A DNA stretch of 64,000 nt from Streptomyces finlayi (GCF_014216315.1 NZ_CP045702.1:1488001-1552000); one strand, 5' to 3'. Counted from the first letter of the stretch, positions 43,716 to 54,727 are shown. Program-made: numbers and translations. The notes: generated by a model from the sequence alone, not told the origin.

Positions 43716-45323
43716 TCACACCGCGCCCGCCCCGGTCAGGGAGCGGACCTCGGTCTCCGCGTGCTTGGCCTCGTCGGGCGGTTCCGGCGAGGTCACCGTG
43801 CCCAGCCAGCCGGCCAGGAAGCCCAGCGGGATGGAGACGAGCCCGGGATTCTCCAGCGGGAAGAACTGGAAGTCCACACCCGGGAAGAGCGAGGCGGGAC
43901 TGCCGGAGACGACCGGTGAGAGCAGCACGAGCAGGACGGCGGGGACCAGACCGCCGTAGACCGCCCAGACGGCTCCCCGGGTGGTGAAGTTCCGCCAGAA
44001 CAGCGAGTAGAGCAGCGCCGGGAGGTTGGCCGACGCCGCCACGGCGAAGGCCAGTCCGACCAGGAACGCCACGTTCAGGTTCTGCGCGAGCAGGCCCAGG
44101 GCGATGGCGACCACTCCGACACCCGCTGCCGCGACCCTGGCCACCGCCACCTCGCTGTGCTGCCTGACGCCGGGGCGCCTGAGCGAGGCGTAGAGGTCGT
44201 GGGCGACGGACGCCGACGAGGCCAGGGTGATGCCGGCGACGACCGCGAGGATGGTCGCGAAGGCGACGGCCGCGACCACGGCGAAGAGAACCGTTCCGCC
44301 GGTGGAGCCCTCACCGCCGCCCAGCACCAGGGCCAGCAGCGGAACGGCCGTGTTGCCGGCAGCGTTCGACGCGCGTACGTCCACCGGCCCGACCAGCGCG
44401 GCCGCACCGAAGCCGAGCACGATCGTCATCAGGTAGAAGCTGCCGATGAGGCCGATGGACCAGACGACGGAGCGGCGGGCGGCGCGGGCCGTGGGCACGG
44501 TGTAGAAGCGCGAGAGGATGTGCGGCAGGCCGGCCGTACCGAGCACCAGGGCCAGGCCCAGGCTGATGAAGTCGAAGCGGGCCGTCCAGCTGCCGCCGTA
44601 ACGGAGCCCGGGCGCGAGGAAGTCCTTGCCGTGGCCGCTGCGTTCGGCGGCGGAGTTGAGCAGCGCGTTGACGTTGCCGTGGAAGTGCACGAGGACGAGC
44701 ACGGTGAGCGTGACCGCTCCCGCCATCAGCAGGACGGCCTTGACGATCTGGATCCTGGTGGTCGCGCGCATGCCGCCCATCGACACGTAGATCACCATCA
44801 GGGCCCCGACGCCCACGACGGTCCAGGAGCGGGCGGCATCGCTCGTGCCGCCGAGGAGCAGCGCCACGAGGCTGCCCGCGCCGACCATCTGAGCCACCAG
44901 GTACAGCACGGAGACGGTGACGGACGAGGCGCCCACCGCCGTGCGCACGGGCCGCTCCGCCATGCGGGCGGCGACCACGTCGGCGAGGGTGAACCGGCCG
45001 CAGTTGCGGACGAGTTCGGCCACGAGGAGCAGGACGACCAGCCAGGCGACGAGAAATCCGACGGAGTAGAGCATTCCGTCGTAGCCGAAGAGGGCGATCA
45101 GCCCGGAGATGCCGAGGAAGGACGCCGCCGACATGTAGTCACCCGCGATGGCGAATCCGTTCTCCATGGGCGAGAACAGCCGGCCGCCCGCGTAGAACTC
45201 CTCGGCGGAACCCTGCCGGTTGCGGCCCACCCACGTGGTGATGCCGAGCGTCACCGCGATGAACGCGCTGAACAGCAGGAGTGCCAGCGTCTGGTGGTCG
45301 CCGCCCCACTCGTCCCCGCTCAA
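43716..45323 (-). CDS. actP: Sodium/solute (acetate/cation) symporter
   Basis: A 535-residue SSS-family symporter with about 13 transmembrane helices. It has the family marks GRNRQGSAEEFYAGGRLFSP and AIAGDYMSAASFLGISG, MGGMRATTRIQIVKA, and FAVAASANLPALLYSLFWRNFTTRG. The best fit is an acetate/monocarboxylate uptake system (ActP/MctP type). The start is TTG at 45323, overlapping the DUF485 stop (TTGA). The adjacent dead citrate-type two-component system may once have controlled it. Confidence 0.9.
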   Translation of the reverse strand: MSGDEWGGDHQTLALLLFSAFIAVTLGITTWVGRNRQGSAEEFYAGGRLFSPMENGFAIAGDYMSAASFLGISGLIALFGYDGMLYSVGFLVAWLVVLLLVAELVRNCGRFTLADVVAARMAERPVRTAVGASSVTVSVLYLVAQMVGAGSLVALLLGGTSDAARSWTVVGVGALMVIYVSMGGMRATTRIQIVKAVLLMAGAVTLTVLVLVHFHGNVNALLNSAAERSGHGKDFLAPGLRYGGSWTARFDFISLGLALVLGTAGLPHILSRFYTVPTARAARRSVVWSIGLIGSFYLMTIVLGFGAAALVGPVDVRASNAAGNTAVPLLALVLGGGEGSTGGTVLFAVVAAVAFATILAVVAGITLASSASVAHDLYASLRRPGVRQHSEVAVARVAAAGVGVVAIALGLLAQNLNVAFLVGLAFAVAASANLPALLYSLFWRNFTTRGAVWAVYGGLVPAVLLVLLSPVVSGSPASLFPGVDFQFFPLENPGLVSIPLGFLAGWLGTVTSPEPPDEAKHAETEVRSLTGAGAV

Positions 45324-45796
45324 CGCCCGATCCCTCTCGTCATCTCCTGGGTGTCCCACCGCAGATCGAGCGCCGCCCGGTCCCTGCGCAGCCGCGCGTG
45401 CCGCGCGTACGCCCAGGTGAGGAGGAACGTGGTGAGGAACTGGCCGAGTCCGGCGACCATCGCCACGTTGACGGCTCCGATCACCGGGCGGGCCATCAGC
45501 TCGTGCGCCGTCGTCGCCGCGACGACATAGGCGACGTACCAGAGGAGGAAGGCGACGGACGCCGGGACCACGAAGCCGCGGTAGCGGCGGCGCACTTCGC
45601 GGAACGCCTCGCTGCGCTGCACCTCCAGGTAGATGTCGGCCGCGCTGGGGCCCTGCTCCGGCAGCCCGGGGCCGGGCGGCCCCGCCTGCACGCCGTTGCC
45701 CGTACCGTCCAGCTCGTCCCAGCCCAAAGGCGGCTCGTCGCACCACGGGTCGTCCAGCCGGACCGCTGCCGCCTCGGACCCTGCTTCCTTCTCCAC
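45320..45796 (-). CDS. DUF485 membrane partner of the symporter
   Basis: A 158-residue protein. The Pro/Gly-rich N-terminus (about 1-55) is longer than usual. The DUF485 core has DIYLEVQRSEAFREVRRRYRG followed by two transmembrane helices (VVPASVAFLLWYVAYVVAA and GAVNVAMVAGLGQFLTTFLLTWAY), then HARLRRDRAALD. Such genes precede actP in many bacteria and help symporter assembly or activity. GTG at 45796 has GGGAG upstream. It overlaps the actP start. Confidence 0.9.
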   Translation of the reverse strand: MEKEAGSEAAAVRLDDPWCDEPPLGWDELDGTGNGVQAGPPGPGLPEQGPSAADIYLEVQRSEAFREVRRRYRGFVVPASVAFLLWYVAYVVAATTAHELMARPVIGAVNVAMVAGLGQFLTTFLLTWAYARHARLRRDRAALDLRWDTQEMTRGIGR

Positions 45797-45954
45797 CGAA
45801 CAACTCCCTTGTCCACGGACCTTTTCGGCCGCATAGCCAAGAATGGGCAGATCGGGAAGATCCAGGGCACTTCATTCATCGGGCTTCACCTGTTCAGGTG
45901 ACGTGTGCCCCGGTCGGTTGCGCGGTGACCCGAATGTGCGTGTACCGCATGCGT

Positions 45955-45986
45955 CAGGGGTCCTCCCGGGTACGGGAGGACCCCTG
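45955..45986. terminator. Terminator between the symporter operon leader and parE
   Basis: CAGGGGTCCTCCCG (45955-45968) and CGGGAGGACCCCTG (45973-45986) around a 4-nt loop, 70 bp after the parE stop. Confidence 0.85.
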
Positions 45987-46058
45987 AGCGGAGACCCCTG
46001 AGCGGGGACCCCCGAGCGGCCTGGCGGAGATCACCGAACGGACATCCCCGGTCGCGCG

Positions 46059-48191
46059 TCAGACGTCGATGCGCGACCGGTCGAGCGTGGCGGCCGAGCT
46101 GGTGATGAATTCCTTGCGCGGCGCGACCTCGTTGCCCATCAGCAGGTCGAACACCTGCTCCGAGGATTCGAGGTCGCCGATGTTGATCCGCCGCAGGGTG
46201 CGGTGCCGCGGATCCATCGTGGTCTCCGCCAGCTGGTCCGCGTCCATCTCGCCGAGACCCTTGTAGCGCTGGATCGAGTCCTTGATCCGGACGTTCTTCC
46301 GCTGGAGTTCCAGCAGCGTCTGCCGCAGCTCGCCGTCGGAGTACGTGTAGATGTACTTGTCCTGGCCCTTCTTGGGCTGGACGAGTTCGATCCGGTGCAA
46401 CGGGGGCACGGCGGCGAAGACGCGTCCCGCCTCGACCATGGGCCGCATGTACCGCTGGAAGAGCGTCAGCAGGAGGCAGCGGATGTGGGCCCCGTCGACG
46501 TCGGCGTCCACCAGCAGGACGATCTTGCCGTAGCGGGCGGAGTCGATGTCGAAGGTCCGCCCGGAGCCTGCTCCTATGACCTGGATGATCGCGCCGCACT
46601 CGGCGTTCTTGAGCATGTCCGAGACGGAGGACTTCTGGACGTTGAGGATCTTGCCCCGGATCGGCAGCAGAGCCTGGAACTCGCTGTTCCGGGCCAGCTT
46701 CGCCGTACCGAGTGCCGAGTCGCCCTCCACGATGAAGAGCTCGCTGCGGCCGACGTCGTCACTGCGGCAGTCGGCGAGCTTCGCGGGCAGCGAGGAGGAT
46801 TCGAGCGCGGTCTTGCGACGCTGCGCGTCCTTGTGCTGACGGGCCGCGATCCTCGTACGGGCCGCGGCGACGACCTTGTCCAGCACCGACCTGGCCTGGG
46901 CCTTCGAGTCGCGCTTCGTGGAGGTCAGGAACGCCTTGAGTTCCTTGGCCACCACGTTGGAGACGATCCGGTTGGCCGCCGAGGTGCCGAGCACCTCCTT
47001 GGTCTGCCCCTCGAACTGCGGCTCGGCGAGCCGCACGGTGACGACCGCCGTGAGGCCCTCCAGGGCGTCGTCCTTCACGACGTCGTCCTCGGCGACGCGC
47101 AGCACCTTGGCGGACCTGAGCACCTCGTTGACCGTCTTGGTCACGGAGCGTTCGAATCCGGACACGTGCGTGCCGCCCTTGGGGGTGGCGATGATGTTCA
47201 CGAAGGACTTGACGTTGGTGTCGTACCCGGTGCCCCAGCGCAGCGCGATGTCCACGCCGAGTTCCCGGGTCACCTCGGTGGGTGTCATGTGGCCGAGCTC
47301 GTCGAGAACCGGCACGGTCTCCTTGAAGGTGCCCGTGCCGGTCAGGCGCTGGATGTCGCAGACGGCCTTGTCCTGGGCGAGGTACTCGCAGAACTCGCTG
47401 ATGCCGCCGTCGAAACGGAACGTCTCTTCCGTCTTCCCCTCGCCGTCGATGCCGCGCTCGTCACGGACGACGATGGTGAGGCCGGGTACGAGGAAGGCGG
47501 TCTGGCGGGCGCGCTGGTAGAGCGTCTCCAGGTTGAGTTTGGCGTCCTTGAGGAAGATCTGCCGGTCCGCCCAGTACCGCACACGGGTACCCGTGCGGTT
47601 CTTCGGGACGCGCTTGCCCTTGCGGAGCCCGTTGGCCGGGTCGAACGGGCTGTCCGGACCCTGCTCCGTGAACATCCCGGGGACGCCGCGCCGGAAGCTG
47701 ATCGAGTGGGTCGAGCCGTTCCGGTCGACCTCGACGTCGAGGCGGGCCGAGAGAGCGTTGACGACGGAGGCACCCACGCCGTGCAGACCGCCCGAGGCCG
47801 CGTAGGAGCCGCCGCCGAACTTGCCGCCGGCGTGCAGTTTGGTCATGACGACCTCGATGCCGGAGAGGCCTGTCTTGGGCTCGAGGTCGACGGGGATGCC
47901 TCGGCCGTTGTCCCGGACCTCGACGGAGTTGTCGTCGTGGAGGATGACCTCGATGGAGTCGCAGTGGCCACCGAGGGCCTCGTCGACCGAGTTGTCGATG
48001 ATCTCCCAGACGCAGTGCATGAGCCCGCGGCTGTCGGTGGACCCGATGTACATCCCGGGGCGCTTGCGAACCGCCTCCAGACCCTCAAGGACCAGAAGGT
48101 GCCGCGCGGTGTAGTTGGAGCTGTCCCTGTCTACGACGCCGCCTGCTCCGGTCAGCAGCGCAGTGGACGGCACGGACGTATCGGCGGTCAC
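46059..48191 (-). CDS. parE: DNA topoisomerase IV subunit B
   Basis: A 710-residue type IIA ATPase subunit. GHKL motifs are EIIDNSVDEAL, DNGRGIPV and SGGLHGVGASVVNALS. The transducer follows. Toprim has VEGDSALGTAKLAR and DADVDGAHIRCLLLTLFQRYM, and the C-terminal QRYKGLGEMDADQLAETTMDP contacts ParC. It lacks the extra insert seen in some GyrB. GTG at 48191 has GAGGAGCG upstream, and its partner parC lies at 37.7 kb. Confidence 0.94.
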   Translation of the reverse strand: MTADTSVPSTALLTGAGGVVDRDSSNYTARHLLVLEGLEAVRKRPGMYIGSTDSRGLMHCVWEIIDNSVDEALGGHCDSIEVILHDDNSVEVRDNGRGIPVDLEPKTGLSGIEVVMTKLHAGGKFGGGSYAASGGLHGVGASVVNALSARLDVEVDRNGSTHSISFRRGVPGMFTEQGPDSPFDPANGLRKGKRVPKNRTGTRVRYWADRQIFLKDAKLNLETLYQRARQTAFLVPGLTIVVRDERGIDGEGKTEETFRFDGGISEFCEYLAQDKAVCDIQRLTGTGTFKETVPVLDELGHMTPTEVTRELGVDIALRWGTGYDTNVKSFVNIIATPKGGTHVSGFERSVTKTVNEVLRSAKVLRVAEDDVVKDDALEGLTAVVTVRLAEPQFEGQTKEVLGTSAANRIVSNVVAKELKAFLTSTKRDSKAQARSVLDKVVAAARTRIAARQHKDAQRRKTALESSSLPAKLADCRSDDVGRSELFIVEGDSALGTAKLARNSEFQALLPIRGKILNVQKSSVSDMLKNAECGAIIQVIGAGSGRTFDIDSARYGKIVLLVDADVDGAHIRCLLLTLFQRYMRPMVEAGRVFAAVPPLHRIELVQPKKGQDKYIYTYSDGELRQTLLELQRKNVRIKDSIQRYKGLGEMDADQLAETTMDPRHRTLRRINIGDLESSEQVFDLLMGNEVAPRKEFITSSAATLDRSRIDV

Positions 48192-48630
48192 GCGGTTCGC
48201 TCCTCGCTGAATTTCATTTGGGGCCCACTGGGTGACGGGCTCGGCTTCGGTAGCCGCTGAGAGCCTACAGAGGCCTGGTAGAGCGGTTGTATCGCCACCC
48301 ACGGGGAATCCTTATGCTAGTGCAGCGTCGCATACACGTTCGATCATTCGTTGGAGTGACGTGGACATCACGTTCCCTTCGAGGCATGAACCATTTAGGC
48401 TCCGGGCACGTCCTCATCAACAACCCGGCAAGCCGGCCGGGCGGGACGCACCCACCGAGACAAGCAACGCGAAACCGTAGCGCTACGCAATACGGCACAT
48501 TCGCCGCCAACCGGCAGCAGACAGCCATCCTGAGAAGAAGTTTCGAAGAAAAGCCACGAGCGGGAACGTTTTCGGCCTGGTTGGATGTTGACCCTGGTAC
48601 GACAGCTCGTCGAGCTAGAGAAGAGGCGAC
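48192..48630. other. Divergent promoter region of parE and the DUF7455 gene
   Basis: 439 bp, no supported gene. ACGTG-GACAT-CACGT at 48359-48373 is a perfect 5-bp inverted repeat and AGCTC-GTC-GAGCT lies at 48604-48616 near the DUF7455 ribosome site. Both are candidate operators. No sure promoter boxes were found. Confidence 0.45.
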
Positions 48631-48864
48631 GTGACTACTGTTCTGACCCCCGCGAGCCCGCTGACCGCAGCAGACCGCTGTGACCGTTGCGGCGCCCAGG
48701 CATACCTGCGCGTCGTCCTCATCAGCGGCGGTGAACTGCTCTTCTGCGCCCACCACGGTCGCAAGTTCGAGCCGGAACTCAAGAAGATCGCCGCGGAAAT
48801 ACAGGATGAGACGGATCGGCTCACTGCCGTGCAGGCAAGTGCCGCCGACGAGGAACAACACTGA
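48631..48864 (+). CDS. DUF7455 zinc-binding small protein
   Basis: A 77-residue protein. The Cys motif DRCDRCGAQAY (CxxC) and FCAHHGRKF form a probable four-ligand zinc knuckle. An acidic/basic helix with DETDRLTAVQAS follows. Conserved next to hrdB and parE in Streptomyces; function unknown. AAGAGGCGAC before the GTG supports the start. It is monocistronic with a terminator. Confidence 0.85.
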   Translation: MTTVLTPASPLTAADRCDRCGAQAYLRVVLISGGELLFCAHHGRKFEPELKKIAAEIQDETDRLTAVQASAADEEQH

Positions 48865-48912
48865 CACCTCGCATCCACGACGAGCCAAGGGTCCGGTTCC
48901 CGCATCGGCCGA

Positions 48913-48947
48913 CGGGCGGTCTTCCCCTCCAGGGGGAAGACCGCCCG
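48913..48947. terminator. Terminator between DUF7455 and the trypsin gene
   Basis: Fifteen-bp arms CGGGCGGTCTTCCCC (48913-48927) and its complement (48933-48947), followed by TTCTC. Confidence 0.88.
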
Positions 48948-48972
48948 TTCTCATGTCCTGCGGTGATGCCGG

Positions 48973-49800
48973 TCAGTGGCCTGCCATCCAGTCGATGGCC
49001 GCGGAAATCCGCGTGTACACCCCCGGGCTGTCCGCCTGGCCGCACCCGTTGCCCCAGGACACCAGGCCCACGAGCCGCCCACGGGCCACCAGAGGCCCTC
49101 CACTGTCCCCCTGGCACGCGTCGTGCCCGCCCTCGGGATCGCCCGCGCAGAGCATCGTTCCGGCCTCGTACGCGCCATCCGAGCCCCCCGGGTACGCCTG
49201 CTCGCACATCTGGTCGGGCAGCACCTGGACCGGGGCCACCCGCAGAGCGGAGGCGTAGGTCCCGCCTCCCGTGGTGTCGCCCCATCCGTAGACCTGGGCA
49301 CGGGTGCCCGGCTCGTAGGCCGTGTCACCCTCCTTGGCCATCCGGACGACGCTGCTGTCCGGAAGCTCCCTGGACAGCGTCAGCACCGCCAGATCGCCAG
49401 CGTTGCTGTCCGGGTCGTACCCGGGATTGATCCAGGTGCCACGTACCGCGATCTCCTGCCCGCCCGCTCCGCGCAGCTCGTCCCGTCCCGCGATGACGAG
49501 CAGGTCGCGCACCTCGCTCGCCTCGGACCCGAGGACCTCACGTCCGAGGCAGTGCGCCGCGGTGAGGACCTTGGCCGGCGCGATCACCACACCACCGCAG
49601 AACTGACCTGCCCGGGTACCTCCGAACCGGTCACGGCTGGACACCGCCACGACCCAGGGACTGTCCGCGACGTGGGCCGGCTGCCCGCCGATGATGATGC
49701 TGTCCGCTGCCGCCGGAACGGCCGGTCCCCGCGGCAGCACGACGGCGGCAACGGTCAGGGCCAATGCCCCGGTCACGGTGCGGAGGACGGTACGGACCAT
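48973..49800 (-). CDS. Secreted trypsin-like serine protease (S1)
   Basis: A 275-residue exported protease. The signal peptide spans about 1-34 (VLRTVTGALALTVAAVVLPRG, cut after AAA). The mature enzyme starts near IIGGQPAHVADSPWVVAV, the zymogen-activation site of this family. The triad is His in TAAHCLG, Asp in GDLAVLTL and Ser in CQGDSGGPL. A GNGCGQ segment and SPGVYTRISAAIDWM complete the fold. Cleavage after basic residues is expected. It lies downstream of hrdB with a terminator between. AGGAGTCGCC precedes the ATG at 49800. Confidence 0.9.
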   Translation of the reverse strand: MVRTVLRTVTGALALTVAAVVLPRGPAVPAAADSIIIGGQPAHVADSPWVVAVSSRDRFGGTRAGQFCGGVVIAPAKVLTAAHCLGREVLGSEASEVRDLLVIAGRDELRGAGGQEIAVRGTWINPGYDPDSNAGDLAVLTLSRELPDSSVVRMAKEGDTAYEPGTRAQVYGWGDTTGGGTYASALRVAPVQVLPDQMCEQAYPGGSDGAYEAGTMLCAGDPEGGHDACQGDSGGPLVARGRLVGLVSWGNGCGQADSPGVYTRISAAIDWMAGH

Positions 49801-49874
49801 GGCGACTCCTGACGCTGCGGTGAGCAAGGTCCACCCAGAGTCATCCAGTGCGCCCCGCGCCGCACGCGCGCGAA

Positions 49875-49919
49875 AGGCCGAGGGCCCGGTTTCCCCCATG
49901 GGGTCCGGGCCCTCGGCCT
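49875..49919 (-). terminator. hrdB terminator
   Basis: Fifteen-bp arms AGGCCGAGGGCCCGG (49875-49889) and its complement (49905-49919) directly after the hrdB stop. Confidence 0.88.
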
Positions 49920-49933
49920 GCGTACGCTGCGGC

Positions 49934-51478
<1,545 letters not shown>

Positions 51479-51745
51479 GAACAACCTCTCGGAACGATGG
51501 AAACGGCTTCCGGCCCGGCCCTCGAAGGGCTGGAACCGACGACCGTCGGCTGGGAATGTTGCCGACGGCGCGGGTTTGGCCTCAGAACTGCACAGCGCAC
51601 TGGGTAGCTGCTGTATTCCTTCCGCGACGGTCACCTCTTAAGTCATCGCACTGTTTCGAGGAGTGTTACGCCCAATCCGCGTGGCCCGAGTCACACCCCA
51701 TGTGCGACGAACAGTGCCAGAGGTGACATCTCTCCACAATTGTGC
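51479..51745. other. hrdB leader and promoter region
   Basis: 267 bp, no supported gene. It contains the hrdB promoters. A GGAAT occurs on the minus strand, but no GTT follows at the 18-bp spacing of SigR promoters. No boxes are assigned. Confidence 0.4.
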
Positions 51746-51768
51746 CGCCGGATCGGGGTGATCCGGCG
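51746..51768 (-). terminator. Stem-loop after whiH
   Basis: CGCCGGATC (51746-51754) pairs with GATCCGGCG (51760-51768), loop of five, between whiH and hrdB. Confidence 0.75.
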
Positions 51769-51800
51769 ACGCCCGGCCCGCGCACCCGGCCCTGCCGCGC

Positions 51801-52709
51801 TCAGTGCTCGCGGGGCGCGGGCACAACGCGCGGCTCCGCTTCCGGACGCGGCTCCACTTCCGGGTGAACCGTGAGCAACTGGCGCATCGCGAGCTCCGCG
51901 CCGGCGGAGTCGCCGGTGGCGAGGGCCTCCACGATCCGCGCATGATGGCCGAGCGATGCCTCGGTCGGCCGGTCACAGCCGGTAATGGGTGCGCCGGAGA
52001 CCTGGAGCGCGGCCGAGACGATCCCGGAGAGGTGCTCCAGCATGCGGTTGCCCGCGGCCTGGATCAGGAGGGCGTGGAACTCGGCGTCGGCGCGGGAGAA
52101 GGTGATCCCGTCACTCTGTGCCATCGCGTGCCCCATGATCTCGACCATGTCGCCGAGGCGCTGCTGGAGGTCCTCGCGGCCGTGGCCGGCGGCGAGCCGG
52201 GCGGCCAGCGGCTCGATCGTCCACCGCAGGTCGCCGAGCTCCCTGCGCTGGTCGTCGCGCGACGGGCCGAACGCCCGCCATTCGATGATGTCGGGGTCCA
52301 GGAGATTCCAGTCGCTGACCGGACGGACCCTGGTGCCCACGTTCGGACGGGCACTGACCAGCCCCTTGGCCTCGAGAACGCGCAGCGACTCGCGCACGAC
52401 GGTGCGGGAGACCTCGAAGCGCTGGCCGATCTCCTCCGGCACAAGCGGGCGGTCGGCCCCCAGATCCCCGGAAACGATCATCTGGCCCAGCTGCTGGACG
52501 AGTTGGCCATGGAGGCCACGGCCGCGGCTGGCCGCCCCTCGTCGGCTCGCCCGTCCCAACTCGGAATCGGCACCGCCCCAGGAACGCAGCGCGGCGCGTT
52601 CGCCGGCCGGCGCCTCCGCGTAGGGATAGCGGTCGAGTTCGCCCGAGCCGGCGAGGCCGGATTCGACGGTGCGGGCGGCGGTCATCATGGTGTGCGCAAG
52701 GGTACTCAC
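51801..52709 (-). CDS. whiH: WhiH sporulation regulator (GntR/FadR type)
   Basis: A 302-residue GntR-family protein. After a 65-residue N-terminal extension the winged helix reads PEEIGQRFEVSRTVVRESLRVLEAKGLV. The FCD domain follows (DLRWTIEPLAARLAAGHG, with the metal-ligand His in AEFHALLIQAAGN). Adjacency to hrdB is the conserved whiH locus. In S. coelicolor WhiH works in aerial hyphae before septation and is transcribed by sigma-WhiG. GTG at 52709 has AAAGGATGC directly upstream. The C-terminus is Pro-rich (PEVEPRPEAEPR). Confidence 0.9.
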   Translation of the reverse strand: MSTLAHTMMTAARTVESGLAGSGELDRYPYAEAPAGERAALRSWGGADSELGRASRRGAASRGRGLHGQLVQQLGQMIVSGDLGADRPLVPEEIGQRFEVSRTVVRESLRVLEAKGLVSARPNVGTRVRPVSDWNLLDPDIIEWRAFGPSRDDQRRELGDLRWTIEPLAARLAAGHGREDLQQRLGDMVEIMGHAMAQSDGITFSRADAEFHALLIQAAGNRMLEHLSGIVSAALQVSGAPITGCDRPTEASLGHHARIVEALATGDSAGAELAMRQLLTVHPEVEPRPEAEPRVVPAPREH

Positions 52710-52772
52710 GCATCCTTTGTCGGCGCGGCTCGCTCACCCCTTGAGGTCTTTGGTGAAAAGCACACGAAAGGG

Positions 52773-52780
52773 TGATCGGC
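52773..52780 (-). promoter_or_regulatory. Sigma-WhiG-like -10 box of whiH
   Basis: On the minus strand GCCGATCA differs from the sigma-WhiG/FliA-type -10 GCCGATAA at one base, about 65 bp upstream of the whiH start. The -35 (TAAA) is not evident at the expected distance; TCAA lies at 13 bp. Confidence 0.5.
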
Positions 52781-52869
52781 GCCTACCCCGCAATTGACGA
52801 CATATATGCATAAAGCGGGCATTTCGCCAGGATTTGCAGGCCGTCTACCGCTATCCGTCCCGCCCGCGA

Positions 52870-54606
52870 TCACCAACGGGCCCTTCCCCGAAGGCTGGTG
52901 ATCACATACGCGCAGATCAGGGCCGACAACGACAGGGAAAGCGCCGCCCCCACGGGCTGCGCCACGACCTTCACGACGCCGAGCAGCCACCGGTCCGCTT
53001 CGTACGGCCACTCCAGCCAGGTCAGTTCGCGCAGCCTGCCCGGAAGCCCGGTGACCGAGCGGGCGGACGGACCCGCCAGCACTTTCTGGACGAGTGGGAC
53101 GACGAGAACGGGAACGGCCAGAACCGCGGCAATACCGGCTCCCGTCACCCGGAAGACGCCCGCGGCCAGCAGTCCCGCCCAGGCGCAGCCGACGGTGAGG
53201 CCTGCCCAACTCGCCGCCAGCGGAACGGCGTTCGACGGAACCTTGACCAAGTCTCCGCCGTACAGCAGCCGCAGGACCTGGGCGTCGGCCAGCACGACCA
53301 GCGCCGCCAGCAGAAGCCCGACCCCCGCGGAGACGACCAGCTTGGCCAGGAGCAGACCGATCCGGCGGGGGACGGTACCCCGGCCGGCCGCGAGCGCGGG
53401 ATAGCGGAACTCGTCCCCGAAGGAGAGCGCCCCGAGCAGACCGGCTCCGAGTGCGGCCGGAGGCAGCGGCAGCAGGGCCGGCCAGGCGCCCAGGAGCTTC
53501 GGCAGCGGCGTTCCGCCGGAGCGGGCGAGCAGGACGGACAGTCCGGCGGAGACCACCAGAACGGCCGCCATGATCATGGTGGTTGTCCGCACACCGAACA
53601 GCCGGCGGAGCTCGTAGCGGAGCGGACGGAGCGGGCCACGCGCCGGACGTACCGGAATGGGCGGGGGAAGTTCGGAGAGGGCGACGGACGAGTCCGGCCG
53701 CTGTCCGGCGTCCGTTCCGGACGCTGCGGGGGGACCTGCGTCACCGACCTCGTCCGCGAGTTGGTGGACGGGGACACCGTGCCGGAACGCCGTGTCCCCG
53801 ATCTCCGCGCAACTGCTCCCGTACACCGACAGCCGGCAGCTCTCCTCGGCGACGACCTCCACGGAACGCCGCGCGGCGCGCGCCTCGCGGCCGACCACGG
53901 CGGCGAGGCGGGCGGCCTGCGGAGTGCGGACCGCGACCCGTGGGCGCAGCCGCGTACGGGAGAAGTCGGCGACGTCCTGGTCCGCGACGAGACGCCCTTC
54001 GTCGATGGTGACGACGCGGTCGGCCGTGCGAGCGGCCTCCTTGGGATCGCTGGTGGTGTGCAGGACCGTTCCGCCCTTGGCGGCGTGCGCGCGCAGCAAC
54101 CCGTACAGCCAGCTGGCCTCGCGCGGCGAAAGCCCGTCCGCGGGCTCGTCGAGAACAAGGGTGTGCGGGTCGCCCAGGAGCGCCGAGGCGAGGCCGAGCC
54201 GGCGGTCCATACCGACCGAGAGGGTTCCGATGCGCTGGTCCCCGAGTCCGGCAAGGCCGACCACTTCGAGCACGTCGTCCGCCCGGGACGCGGGCACACC
54301 CGCGGCGGCGCAGAGCATCCGGAGCTGGCCGCGGGCCGTACGGGAAGGATGGCCGGGTACGTCCCCGAGGAGCACCCCCACCTCACGCGGGGGGTGGCCG
54401 ATGCGATGCAGCGGCCGTCCCCGGAAGTAGGTGACGCCCCGCCCCGGTTCGAGTTCGAGCATCAGACGCAGGGCGGTCGTCTTGCCGGAACCCGGGGCAC
54501 CGAGCAGGGCGGTGACACGGCCGGGACCGGCTTCGAAGGTCAGATCGGCCACGGTGGGCGGAAGGTCGCGGTGGGGGCTGCTGGTGAGTCCGATGGCCTG
54601 GAGCAT
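52870..54606 (-). CDS. ABC transporter, ATPase fused to permease
   Basis: A 578-residue half-and-half transporter. The ATPase (1-230) has Walker A GAPGSGKTT, a signature-like LSVGMDRRLGLASALLG, Walker B LVLDEPADGL and a switch His in TTSDPKE (His replaced, THH absent). The permease half (about 315-578) has six hydrophobic helices, starting with MIMAAVLVVSAGLSVLLA and ending with LSLSLSALICAYVITS. Export ABC-2 type. The ATG at 54606 has GAGAGAAG upstream. It follows whiH in the same direction, as it does in S. coelicolor. Substrate unknown. Confidence 0.85.
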   Translation of the reverse strand: MLQAIGLTSSPHRDLPPTVADLTFEAGPGRVTALLGAPGSGKTTALRLMLELEPGRGVTYFRGRPLHRIGHPPREVGVLLGDVPGHPSRTARGQLRMLCAAAGVPASRADDVLEVVGLAGLGDQRIGTLSVGMDRRLGLASALLGDPHTLVLDEPADGLSPREASWLYGLLRAHAAKGGTVLHTTSDPKEAARTADRVVTIDEGRLVADQDVADFSRTRLRPRVAVRTPQAARLAAVVGREARAARRSVEVVAEESCRLSVYGSSCAEIGDTAFRHGVPVHQLADEVGDAGPPAASGTDAGQRPDSSVALSELPPPIPVRPARGPLRPLRYELRRLFGVRTTTMIMAAVLVVSAGLSVLLARSGGTPLPKLLGAWPALLPLPPAALGAGLLGALSFGDEFRYPALAAGRGTVPRRIGLLLAKLVVSAGVGLLLAALVVLADAQVLRLLYGGDLVKVPSNAVPLAASWAGLTVGCAWAGLLAAGVFRVTGAGIAAVLAVPVLVVPLVQKVLAGPSARSVTGLPGRLRELTWLEWPYEADRWLLGVVKVVAQPVGAALSLSLSALICAYVITSLRGRARW

Positions 54607-54727
54607 CGCTTCTCTCGCGGGAGGTGAGACCGCTCGGCGGCTGGGTGGGTACCGCAGCAACATAACGCGATAATTCAGACTTTTCGTGCAGCGAGCGCCT
54701 ACGGGCGTTCCGCAGGACGTCCTGAGG

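Noticed and set aside
51479..51634. Longer HrdB from an upstream start at 51634
   Set aside because: The extension is not part of known HrdB, and a GAGAGG precedes the GTG at 51478.
51479..51640. SigR-type promoter for hrdB
   Set aside because: GGAAT occurs on the minus strand, but GTT is not found at 18-19 bp from it.
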